This document shows, one piece after another, positions 21,626 to 31,855 of a stretch of 64,000 nucleotides of DNA. A model generated the notes under the pieces. It saw only the letters and a list, made by a program, of their open reading frames with translations, had not been told where the DNA came from and did not search any database. Origin of the DNA: Sanghuangporus weigelae (taxonomy: Eukaryota > Basidiomycota > Agaricomycetes > Hymenochaetales > Hymenochaetaceae); contig CP137324.1 of NCBI GenBank assembly GCA_033182465.1, positions 1,116,001-1,180,000 of the forward strand, in the 5' to 3' direction. The position numbers and the translations under genes are program-made. Positions within the stretch are counted from its first letter, which is position 1. Each line of letters starts with the position of its first letter.

Positions 21626-24373
21626 TTACACAACACCGTCACTTCTGATTGCGCATTGGCCGAGGTTCTGCTTCGTGAGTCCTTCTTCCTTCGGAAGGAT
21701 ATCCTGCAGGTCCAATCGTCAGGATCCGTTCTACTATTCGACTCGAAGTTGCATTGCTTACGAAGTCAAAAATACCAAGTGGCAATGCCAATGTGACACA
21801 TGCGTTGGGAGAGTCGACAACTGCGCCGACGTGGCTTTCTACCGGCGCAGCGGATAGCAATAGATCTAAGAAACTTTGAGTGACACGCGTAAGGGAGGAT
21901 GAATTGGCATTACTTACAAGCTTGCTCGCGAGCTACGCGCTCATGAATAAGCATCATTCGAGGACCAAGATTTAGGACTCACTATATCCAATCTGTCAAA
22001 GTGTATTAGAATCTTCGATACAAACTTGAAGAGTCTAGGAACTGGGCAAGTACCTTCATAAGATAAGTAATTGCGTTCAGGGCAGCTTGTTTGTATGCAA
22101 CCGTTCTGTAAGATCATTGCAGGTTAGGAGATGGAACGGGCTGGATTATGAATTTACTGACGCGTCCATGTTGTACTGTTTGCCATCGCCATCTAATGAA
22201 CCCGTTAGCTATTTCCGCTGCACTCAGGAAACAACCAGCTCACGATAATCGACAGAAATGCCTTCGAAGACGAGCTGAACAAAGAATCAGAATCAGAAAA
22301 TCAGCAAGCCTGACCATGGCGTCCAACTTACTTTCGCAGAGTAAAGTGGATCGACAGGCGAAGGCTAGATTAACGCAAAAGGGTAGCACGGACGTCTACA
22401 AATGGAGCATATAAGTAGTACCAGGAAGATCGGTTGTTTCAGGGCGAATTTCTCCACACCTCCTTTGATGATGCTCGTTTTGAAGGTAATGATGCCGGCC
22501 TGGTAAACTCGTCAGGGGTGCTTATTCCAACAGATAGAATTGGTGTGTACCATTTCGATAGCCCCACAGAATGACATCTATTTCCATTAGCTGTAAGAGA
22601 AAAGATGCCGAGATATGTGTATTTACCTCTCCCTATAAATGAGATCAATAAACCGGTCCTCGGAGGTTGAAGTCAACCAATTTACTCACGTCACCCTGTG
22701 AGAAGTGAAGATCCCCAACAGACAAGTTTGCGCCTTTGATAAACACGGGGAAATAGCATCGCGATCCTCTATAGAACAGATCCGTAAATGACTATGCCTG
22801 GCCGAAGGTATTCTAGTGTTCTCACCTTGACAGGTTCTTGATCTACAGAGCTTCGTTTGGTGAATAGATGAGGGCAAACCAAACCGAGACTCACATCGCA
22901 GTTTCCACCATGCTCCCGACCTGGGATAGTCCTAGCGCCCTCCTTCGCGATCTTCTCCATGACTTCCTTTGGAATATCCTGTCCAACATATGCACCTACG
23001 GGTTCGGGAGGAAAGGCGACCGGAGGCACGGAGTTAGCGTGTTCGGCAATGAGTTTGCCCTCGCGTTCGTTCCATTTTGCGAGCAGCTCGGGAGAGGGTG
23101 CCGTTCCACTGTCATGTCGCAACAAAAAAAAAAACCGAAATCAGAAATAGATGTGATAGAGGAGAATTTGCGCATACATCAAGCCTGGATGAGAAACACC
23201 AGCGAACCGAACGCCTGGAACGTGTCTAGACGTCGCATATATTCCTACGAATCATATATATATGATTCCTTTTGGCCGAAGCATTGTTGATACGAAGTGT
23301 ACCTTGGAAATCCCAAATAGCTTTGGCTGCTTTACTATCAAACTCGCGTGCTGGCGAATCACGATCAGAAGGAGAATGGGTCTTATTTTTCACAATATAC
23401 GTACCAAACAAGCCACCTCCGTTATTAAGTTCGAAGATACCCTACTCCAGGTGGATCACATAAGGTCCTTTAGGAACTGAGAGATGTCAGAAGATTATCT
23501 TACGGTGTAACCCCAAGGCATCTTCTCGAACGGCTGCACTGCAAAGTTCAACAATGAGTCGGAGTCATAAGAAGAGAAGGCCTTAGATACCATCGAGTAT
23601 ATCGACGACCAGACAGTCGCCTGGCTCCGCGCCTTCTACAGCGAGAGGTCCACTCAAATTATGAATTTTGGTGAGGTCGATATTTTTGATATCATCGCTA
23701 TCTGTCCGAAGTTGCGTTATAATGCGAAAGCTCGTAAGGTAAAGCCAAAAAGAAACATACTGTCGTTATTTCCGATCTGTGCACCGGTCCAGTCTTCGGC
23801 CAGAGGCTCAGAATCGCTTGTTCTTCAAATTGCTATCGACATACCGATGCATTCAACTTTGAAAACCTAATAGGAATATGAATAATCCATTGAATCAAGT
23901 CCAAGAATTAGCCAAGAATATCGAGAAGGTTTACTCACATCTCCAGGCTTGACCGTCGCGACGGGAGGAATATCCGGGCTAATAGCAGCGGAATCAGTAA
24001 ACAGATGCAAACACAGTTATCCAAGAAAGAAAGAAGAATAGAAATAGACGCTAGAAGAAAAAGCGCATAGACTGACTGCCAGCGATTGTGAAGGCCCTTT
24101 AATATTGACAAACGTTAGAAAGAAAAATTAGGCTTTAAGAAGGTGATACAGACCTTCTGCTGGTCGGCCGGTCTTCGATAATGATAGTGAAGCGAGTCAG
24201 TAATGGAGCGCTGAGGATATTGATAAAGAGGACAGACATGAAGGGATCAATCTAACAAACACACACGTAAATTCAAGCAGAATTAGAATGCGGGAAGAAA
24301 GGATAGATAAGAAGACGAGTACACGTACTTGAATCACGGTCGGATGAGGGACAGAGTTAGCCTTGGTAGCCAT
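21626..24373 (-). CDS. Formamidase (acetamidase/formamidase family), about 26 exons
   Basis: Hydrolyses formamide to formate and ammonia, a nitrogen-scavenging step. The gene is cut into roughly 26 exons that join in frame. From MATKANSVPHPTVIQ the parts read LHNRWHPDIPPVATVKPGD, VFKVECIDWTGAQIGNND, SDDIKNIDLTKIHNLSGPLA, VEGAEPGDCLVVDIL, VQPFEKMPWGYT, SKAAKAIWDF, YATSRHVPGVRFAGVSHPG, TAPSPELLAKWNEREGKLI, GARTIPGREHGGNCD, IKNLSR, KGANLSVGDLHFSQGD, GE, MSFCGAIEM, SIIKGGVEKFALKQPIFL, PSPVDPLYSAK, VFEGISVDYH, MDATVAYKQAALNAITYLMK, YLLLSAAPVESHVGAVVDS and PNACVTLALPLGIFDFDI. This follows fungal formamidases (FmdS type) from end to end. One exon is only six bases (22627-22632) and two others are 10 and 15 bases. 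Exons 2-3 near the N-terminus are the least certain. The stop is TAA at 21626-21628. Confidence 0.92.
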
Positions 24374-25058
24374 CCTTTCGCGAACGAGAAGCGCCGCGTT
24401 CAGAGTTCCCTAGTCGTCGGAGTAAAAGAAGAAGGCAGAGAGACGAGAAGAGACAAGCTGTCTCAGCTGGTTAGTGTTTATCAACTCTCCAGCATAAGTA
24501 ACAAGCCAATAGATAAGGATAAGGAATTGATTCCGACCTCGCCAATAAAGTCCGCGTACGTGGTTTATCCACCGCGCTCGGCTGGAGGGGGCGCCTGATA
24601 GATAAACTGCAAATGATTGGGAAACTGAGGCGGGTGAGAGAAATGTTTATGACGGAAGCCAAGTTCTCACCAGCCCGTCTTATCCCATCATCACGAGGTA
24701 CCAAACCGCCGAAGCATAGGTCGGTTAGGAGGGGGAGAGACCAGAAATAGATATCAATTAGAATGATAAATAAATGTTGATTTGATGTCGTCACAGGCAG
24801 AGTCGTATTGAGTTCGTTACGATTGGAATAGATAGAAATAGAGAGAATAAGAAAGAAAATGCGTGTGCAAAATACAAGATATAGAATACAGAAAAGGGGA
24901 TTGGGACTTTTGCTTGTTTGCTTCGTAGAGACAGCGAGTGATAGAAACACAGCACGGCAACGACAACGAAAGAAAAAGAGAAAAGCCAACGAAAGAGCCC
25001 AAGAACAAGCAAAATATTGTAATTGGAGAAAAAGATACAGACCGTACAGAGATATAGT
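24374..25058. other. Intergenic, formamidase promoter side
   Basis: About 685 nt upstream of the formamidase start (minus strand) and downstream of the arrestin stop. It is purine-rich on the plus strand from 24820 on. GATA-type sites are described separately; no gene is seen. Confidence 0.4.
24511..24608. promoter_or_regulatory. Cluster of GATA motifs upstream of formamidase
   Basis: On the plus strand AGATAAGG and GGATAAGG overlap at 24511-24524, and TGATAGATAAAC lies at 24597-24608, giving four HGATAR-type sites within 100 nt, 140-235 nt upstream of the formamidase ATG. In Aspergillus, formamidase expression depends on the GATA factor AreA. A GATA-factor role here is inferred from that and from the clustering. 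Confidence 0.4.
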
Positions 25059-28000
25059 TTACTGTCCAAACCCTTGCTGATACTTCCTAATCAAATCCTT
25101 CAACCGTGCTTGTCCAAAGGCAAGTTCATTTGCAACCACAGGTGACTTGGGTGTTGCCATTAATGGTGATGGTGGTGATGACGACGACGACGATGCATGA
25201 GCTCTCGGGGGAGAAGATTCCGCTTGAGGCGATAATTCCGCAAAGGGGGACAAAGACGTGTGTACGGGTGGGTATGTGCGTTGTTTAGTCGGGTATGGAG
25301 CTGCCTGGATGGGGCGCGCTAGCGATGCGGTGGATGATAATACAGGCGTTGCGAGCGAGGAGGAAACTACGGCGGGCACGGACGTCGCTTTGACCATTCG
25401 GGCGCGACGGGCGCTCAGGTCGGCGACGTTCGTCCCGTTCGTGTCTTCGTGCCGTTTCTTGGCGTGAGGAGGCGTACGAGGTGGTCGGCGTTTATCCCTC
25501 TCTTTGTCTTTCTCTGGTGTAGTCCTTGTTTGTGCGCCTTTGAAGGTAGGAGTGAACGTTCCTGCGGCCTTCTCTGGTTGGCGAACCGGTGGTGTCTGTT
25601 GTTGCTGGGATGCAAGCGAAGCCCACAAAGCTGCGACACTCGTGACCTTCCCTCCTCGGCCTCCACGCGCGGAGCGAACATCATACTTAGCGTCCGTGGG
25701 TTGTCCTTTACCAGGCGCCTCCATCAGCCTCCGGAGAACGGGCTTTAGTGGAGAAGGACTCGTCACCGTAGGCGTCTCAGGTGATGAAGTAGCTGCCGCT
25801 CCATTCTGAGGCGATACCCGAATTTCAGAGCGTTTAGTAGGAGGGGGCGCGAAAGTTGAAGACGTGTCTTTCGCAGCATGAAGAACGAATCCAGATGATC
25901 GGGTGGGTATCGTATCGTGCTGCGGACTCTCGTTCGTCTCTTCCCTCTCAGGGAGTACCACAGCTGGCGAGCGCAGTAAGGGATGCGGACCCAAATCTGT
26001 TGGAGAGGGTAGATCCTGTAGGGACACTTCTGGACTGCTAAACGGAGAAGTCTGCGTTTCAGGAGGCGAGGCGGCACAATCGATCCTTCCCAGCCAGGCT
26101 GCTACGCGCCCCGTAGCAGCCTCTCGTAAATTTCGAACATGGTTTCGTTTACCCTTCTTGCGTCCATTTACCATACGCCTTTCTAGCGAGGTATCCTCGT
26201 CCACCCCGTCTTGCCTAGCAAGAGGCGACGTGCTAGGTACGGCATCTAGCTTCGGCGGAGGTGGTGCATCTTGGAACGAGTTTTCCGCGCCGAGAGCGAG
26301 ACTCGAGATAGCTGAATCGTTTGGAGGGTCTGAGCGCGGATCGTTAGAAGAGGGTATCTTGATTGGCTCGGGTAAGACACTGCGCACGTCTTGCGGTCGG
26401 TCGGCTTCGGGTTTGCGAGTTCCAACTTGCTCGAGGAGTTTACGCTCAAGAGCAGCAAGTCCGCTCTCCCTTCTCCATATCTCCGGATGCGGGCGTGTTG
26501 GGAGAGGTAATAAAGTCGGTTCGGGTGGAAGACGAGGTGTATCAGGCGTTTCTGGAGCATTTGGCGCAGGCGGAAGAGTCTTGTTCCTGTCTTCGCTCCG
26601 CCTTCCCGTATTCGGGCTCGAGTTCTTCTCTGCCTCCTGTTCCGCGGCCATTCGCTCCAAGTCAATGACATGCTCGCTCTTCACCGTACCGCGATCATGG
26701 GAGAAAGACTGCTTCGGCGTGAGCACCGGCCGCGGGGAGAGGACTTCATGACTCTGCGTCGGGCTCGTCCGCGGGAAGTCCACGAGGAGAGGAGATGGCG
26801 CTACCTGTAGCTGTGCCGGAGTTGCGCCGTTGTTGTCGACCATGGAAGGAGGAGGGAGAGCTGCAGCCTCAGGGAATCGGTGCGAGGGAGGCGAAGCAGA
26901 GCGGTTGCGCGAGGACATGCGCAGGTGGGCTGAAATGCGTGATGCACGTTCGCCCTTCCCAGGCTCTCCTTCTACTGGACTCGCGTTCATATCTACGCCC
27001 ACGTCAGCAAGCCCAACACCATTTTGCGCTGCTGGGCCCGCACCTGCAGGTACGCTGACGTTCTGAGTGGGCAGAGTTGGTAAAGGACGCGAAACGAATG
27101 GGTCGGCGCTTGAAGGACGTGCCGGGTACGCATATTGCACGGGAGGTGGAGGAGGATAATAATACCATTGATCGAGCATCATTGGCTGCTGAGGCGGGAT
27201 AACCTGAGCTGGTGGTGGTGACCACACAGGTAGATTAGGAGGTAAAACCGGCGGAGACATCGGTGGACTGATGTAAGCTCCAGGGTACGCATCATAAGTC
27301 GGAATAAAAGACGGAGATTGATACGGAGACATCGCCTGAGCAGGAGGAGAGCGCAATCTTTGTATGGGAGGTTCCGGAGGAGGAAGAAGAGGAAGTGCAC
27401 GCATTGCAGCAGGGTGGAAAATCGCAATAGGCAATTCAAGAAGGATATCCTTGTTGCCTAGTCCCATGCCCATTTTTATTTCCAGCATGCACTGGACGTC
27501 GAATAGGCTTTCGACTGGTTCCCGGCCTTCGTCTTCTTCTCCTGTTTCTAGTCGGCCTGAGCGGACGCCTTGAGCATTTCGGGGTACGGAGAATACAAGG
27601 TTCGCAACGCCTTCTGTCCCTGGTTGGACGATGTATTCTGGACCTCGGAAGGGAACATTAGCTAGCACGTCGGAGAGCTGGAGAGTTTGTTGTAAGTGTG
27701 AGGTGGACGGGAGATGGAGGTATCGAGCCAATGTCAAGGAAAGGCCGGTCGTCTGAAAACGTAAATGCCATCAGGAATGTACATACTAAAGAATTGAGAG
27801 AAACCCACTCGTTTAGTCGAATGATTCTTAACGAACAACTCGACACACGCATCTCGTCCGGCAACAACATACGGGTTGAGCACGCGCCCCTGAGCCCAGA
27901 TCTTGCCATTCTCTCCCACAACAATTCGCTCCGTATCCTCCGGATGGTCAGCAGGAGCCTCCACAACAACCACCTCTCTCCTCTCCATCACCCTCTGCCG

Positions 28001-28518
28001 TTCGCTCCTCCACGACACGCTCACAGTAGCGCGTACCTCATACTTCAGCTTCGCGAGCCCCTTACCAAAGTCGATGCTCGCCGGCGAAGACGTGGGGAGG
28101 GGGAACTTGAAGAAGAACGTCGTTGTTCCTTTCCTCGCGAGGTGGTAGTCTACTGGAAGGACGTTGTCGTCCCCCGGTAGAGGATGTGGATGTACGGCGT
28201 TGGAAGGCGGTAAGCCCGTCCCTTGGAAATACCGCGTCAGATGGAGGAACGTATTCGTCGCAGAGTGGTCTCGCGATGTCAGCTCTACAAGACGATTCGT
28301 CCATTTGTATAAATGTATAATATCTTTCTGAACGGACCTTGAATAGCGAACAACTCGACTTTGATATCGCCGATCCCCAGGCCCCTTTCCGCCTTACACT
28401 CCAGTTCCATCTTCCCTGAGACATGTTCGCCGGCGACGAAGAGCGAATCTGCGAAGAAGAGAGATACATTGGCTTTACTGTGCGCATGGGTTGCGTTTAT
28501 GGGTTCTGAACGGGCCAT
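25059..28518 (-). CDS. Alpha-arrestin-like protein with a very long Pro/Ser-rich tail
   Basis: Alpha-arrestins recruit ubiquitin ligases to membrane transporters. The first exon (MARSEPINATHAHSKANVSL) and the next (LFVAGEHVSGKMELECKAER, LGIGDIKVELFAIQ, then DFGKGLAKLKYEVRATVSVS) form an N-terminal arrestin beta-sandwich. The second sandwich continues with NPYVVAGRDACVELFVKNHS, then after an intron TLARYLHLPSTSHLQ, PEYIVQPGTEGVANLVFSVP and LFDVQCMLEIKMGMG...LLELPIAIFHP. After about residue 330 comes a disordered tail of some 750 residues rich in Pro, Ser and Arg, with a basic patch (RRMVNGRKKGKRNHVRN) and conserved-looking helices at the end (LAFGQARLKDLIRKYQQGFG). I see no canonical PPxY ubiquitin-ligase motif in it. 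ATG at 28518 is the first in-frame start before the beta-strand pattern begins. Confidence 0.8.
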
Positions 28519-28796
28519 GAGAACATGGAAGGAATCGAATCGACTTGAAGCAAATATTTCAAAGTAAGTAGTAAGCCCTTGATTTGATTCACGGTCACAT
28601 GTACTCAGAACAAACAAACTTTATTTATTTATTTTATTGAAAGGAAAGTAAAACATTGTGAGGAAACTTATTACAGAGCTATGAACTCACGACTTGAACG
28701 GTGAACCGAAGCCCAGCCGGCTAACCATGGCTTACATAAGAGCAAGTTACTTAAGAAGAGTCACTGCGATCCTTGCCTTGCCTTGCCAACGACGAC

Positions 28797-29258
28797 ATGC
28801 TACCTCGAAGTCGCGTTATCCGCCTTCGCACAAGCTCGGGACCGCCCCGCCGGACGTCGCTCGCCGTGTCCCGGCGCTCCGTTTCGTCCACGTCCGCGTC
28901 TTCCGCAACACCACCTCCATCCCCATCCTCACCCACCACCTCCTCCTCCTCCCCTTCCCCTCCCGCCCCAAACGCAAACAACAAAACACACTTCAAAATA
29001 ACCCTCACGCGCTCCGCCATCGGGCTCGGCGCGTCCAAAAAGTCCACGCTCGCCTCGCTCGGGATCCACCGGCGCATGCAGACCGTCTTCCACCCGCACA
29101 AACCCGAGTTCGCGGGCAAGATACTCGCTGTGAAGGAGCTCGTGCGGGTGGAGAATGTTTCTGGAGCGGAGGTGAGGAGCAAGGAGGAGATGAGGAGGAT
29201 GAGGAGGCCGCAGAGCGGGTTTGAGGTCGTTGGGCGCGTCGGGGAGGGGTTGGCTTAG
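28797..29258 (+). CDS. MRPL33: Mitochondrial large-subunit ribosomal protein uL30m
   Basis: The ATG at 28797 gives an Arg/Ser-rich presequence (MLPRSRVIRLRTSSGPPRRT) and a Ser/Pro/Thr-rich spacer. The uL30 fold follows: HFKITLTRSAIGLGASKK, LASLGIHRRMQTVFHP and AGKILAVKELVRVENVS, the conserved ribosomal L30 signature. A short charged tail ends in TAG at 29256-29258. In yeast the matching protein is Mrpl33. There is no intron, unusual in this window. It is divergent from the arrestin gene, with 278 nt between starts. Confidence 0.9.
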   Translation: MLPRSRVIRLRTSSGPPRRTSLAVSRRSVSSTSASSATPPPSPSSPTTSSSSPSPPAPNANNKTHFKITLTRSAIGLGASKKSTLASLGIHRRMQTVFHPHKPEFAGKILAVKELVRVENVSGAEVRSKEEMRRMRRPQSGFEVVGRVGEGLA

Positions 29259-29651
29259 CTTGCTGGAAGGATTGTTTTTTTTTTCGCGTTCTGGATTGGG
29301 GGAGCTTGTGGTACGTGCTTTGTGATTCGATTCTAGAGACGTTGTTGTGCGGATTTGGACTGACGGTGGTGCGTTTAGCAGAATGTCCTTGCATTGCTCG
29401 TGTCGTCGACGCTCAGTCTCTTCGACCGACGACCCCGCCGCACGAAGACAATTCAGTTCGCTGCTGATTACTTCTATACTCCCACTAAATAATCAATGTT
29501 CATGTGTCCCTTCTTTCCGTTCGCAAATTCCACTATCCTCAAACGTCCTCGGTGAATGGCGCCTTTTCTAACATACAGCTATTGTATACAAATTACATTC
29601 ATATTTATTCACAACTTCTTAACATAAATGCAAAAAAAAATTATCAGATTC
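29259..29651. other. Intergenic between convergent genes
   Basis: About 390 nt holding the 3' UTRs of uL30m (plus) and PP2A methylesterase (minus). A T-rich run lies at 29274-29284. Nothing else seen. Confidence 0.4.
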
Positions 29652-31201
29652 CTACCGCTCCCCGACTTTCTTGACACCAATGACGACTTTCTCGTTCCTC
29701 CTCCAGAACTCGACGATGATCTCAGCAAGGCGCGCAGGGTTGTCCTATGAAAACGAAAAGGGGGGCACAAGATATCAGACGGGTCAAGACAAGCGAGAAA
29801 AAGCATTAACGAAGATTGAAAGAAAGAAAACTGTTTGATATTCACCTCGTGAATCATATGCCCCGTGTCTGGCACGACCTGGAGCTGGAACTTGCCCTGC
29901 ATCTGGCCGATCATGAGTTCCTTGTCGAGTCTTTCCGTCCCGGCGAGGACGAGCAAACGCGCAGATCGTACACTCAGGAAAGACGATGAGAGTCCTCGGA
30001 ACCAACCTACGGATGAAAAACGTTTCAGTCCTTGCGCTAGAGGTGTCAGTTATGCTTCAGTGTGGGCACTCACTCTCCCAGTATGGTGCCGTCGAGCGGA
30101 GTGGTGTCCTCCAGATATATTTTGGATTCGTGTTGGAAGTGGAGGGGACGACGAGGGAGGGTACGCTTATCCGTGCGGAGAGCGGGTTTCGGATCGTATG
30201 GTTCGCGACACTATCCAAACGAACAACCATTCATCGAATGTAAACAGATGAATAAGAATACGCACTGCCATTCGATAGCCTCTTCCAGCGTCTGAAACCC
30301 CTCCGGTCGGCTATCGAGTAGAGTGTGCATATGCGGAAGCGCATCGATCGTGAATCCTTCTACGATGTCGAGGACCGCGATGCCCGTGAGGCGGTACTTC
30401 GCGTCCAGAAGGCGCGATGAGGCGCGGACTAGGACGGACCCGCCTAGGCTGTGTCCTACGAGCTTTGCGAGTGTGTAAGCTTTCGGATTAATAACAAGAG
30501 AGGGGAGGAATACGTACGACGAACGTCGGTGCATTTGCGGGATCGGGGAATACAGTTACAAGGAGGTTGTATGCGTCTGAGACGAGCGTGTCGATGGCCA
30601 GATCCGAGTCGTCTTTCGTGTCGTCCAACGGTTTCGTCTTTCCTACAATCACACCCAAAATGAATCGCAGCAATAAAATGAGCGGGCGAACACATGCGCA
30701 CCATGCCTCCTCGCGTCCAGCGCAAGTACGCCACACTCCCCCCTCGTCCGGTCCTTCACCTCCTTCGCGAAGAGCGCGAAGCTAAGAGACGAATGCCCCG
30801 CGCCGTGGTGGCATACGAGCACTGTTCCCTTCTTCTGCGGCGCTCCTGGGGCGAGTGCGGGAGGGGTGTAGTAGACGCGGAAGGCGAGGCCCGATGCGGG
30901 GACGGCGACTTCTGCTGCTTGGGCGAAGTAGCCCTCTGCGGAGAGGGGTGCGTATTGCGGGTTTGGCAAGCTCCTCTGTTTCGAATGTGGTCTTCTACAG
31001 AGTTGTATGAGAGTACTGGTGAGCATTGGATGGAAAAGGTTGAACTCACGGGGGTGGTGGGCCCATTGAAGGTAAAGCACCCAACGAGTCGTTTTCCTCT
31101 TCTTCTTCTTCGTTATCCTTGTCGTCGTCCTGAGCGTAAGGAGATATTGTAGGCATGTGAGGCAGCCTGTTTAGCATTGCTGAGCGGCGCAGATCGGACA
31201 T
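29652..31201 (-). CDS. PPE1: Protein phosphatase methylesterase 1 (PP2A demethylase)
   Basis: An alpha/beta hydrolase that removes the methyl ester from the C-terminal Leu of the PP2A catalytic subunit. The N-terminus ([17 protein letters not shown]) is followed by an acidic Glu/Asp run. The hydrolase core reads [20 protein letters not shown] (oxyanion loop), [26 protein letters not shown] (nucleophile Ser in GHSLGG), [20 protein letters not shown] (the family-specific strand with the general acid region), [40 protein letters not shown] and [18 protein letters not shown] (catalytic His). It ends [15 protein letters not shown] at 29652. The LDIVEG and GFQTLEEAI stretches distinguish PME-1 from other hydrolases. 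Six or so introns are present. Confidence 0.94.
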
Positions 31202-31278
31202 GGTCGCGGTGATCAAGTAACGCGACGCGAGTCGCGATTGTCGTCACAATTAGATAACTTCAATTATAATTGTCTGAG

Positions 31279-31732
31279 GCCCTGATCGGTAAAAAAAATA
31301 ACGGGTGGATAAGGGCGGATAACTGGATAACGAGTTAACGACGTGGGATCCGGCATTTTCCCTCTTTATTTGTTCCTATTTGTTCAGATAGTGTAATCAT
31401 CACTTCCGTAATGTTCCGGTACCAAAATGGCAGGGATCTGCCTCAATCATACATTTGCAATAAATCATCCAGTTGGGATATGTAGACTTTGACTTGCATG
31501 CTGACAGAGTAAAGCTTCTTTTTATTATTACCAAGTAATTCTAAGTCACCATCAGCTGTTGGGACATGTAACTTCTAAATGTGGCAAGTGTGTCGATCGC
31601 GTTTGTAATCCAGTGATCAGCAGATGCCGAGTGCTGCCGACTAAATTACCTCACAACAGGTAGCCTCCGAGTCGCACGATCTTAATCTTCGGATAAGCTA
31701 TCCGCCGTTATTTTTTTTACCGATCAGGCCCT
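31279..31732. mobile_element. MITE-like element with terminal inverted repeats
   Basis: The left end (31279-31304) contains CCTGATCGGTAAAAAAAATA followed by ACGG, and the right end (31706-31732) is its inverse complement, so about 24 bases match exactly. The reverse-complemented right end starts CAGGGCCTGATCGG, which resembles hAT-type ends, but I cannot define a clear 8-bp target duplication (CTGA occurs on both sides). The 400-nt interior has GGATAAC/GGATAAG repeats near the left end and no reading frame. It fills most of the 650-nt divergent space between PP2A methylesterase and the glycine-zipper gene. Confidence 0.7.
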
Positions 31733-31818
31733 GAATGTATCCGGGTCCGTGTCTCAGACTGCGACGGAGAGGGGCGCTCCACCGACACGACATGACCTCA
31801 TCCGCCCTCTCTCCCGCC

Positions 31819-31825
31819 TATATAA
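31819..31825 (+). promoter_or_regulatory. TATA box of the glycine-zipper gene
   Basis: TATATAA stands about 31 nt before the ATG at 31856. It implies a very short 5' leader if used. This is positional evidence only. Confidence 0.4.
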
Positions 31826-31855
31826 CCTCGCTATGTCTACGCTAACTAGTACATT

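Noticed and set aside
24471-24989. Minus-strand open frame of 172 codons with hydrophobic and Phe-rich sequence
   Set aside because: It is the complement of an A-rich purine stretch in the formamidase promoter; the Phe/Leu/Ser bias comes from base composition.
25903-26751. Plus-strand open frame of 282 codons antisense to the arrestin tail
   Set aside because: Shadow of the low-complexity Pro/Ser-rich tail on the other strand; Gly/Ser/Arg composition is what its complement would give.
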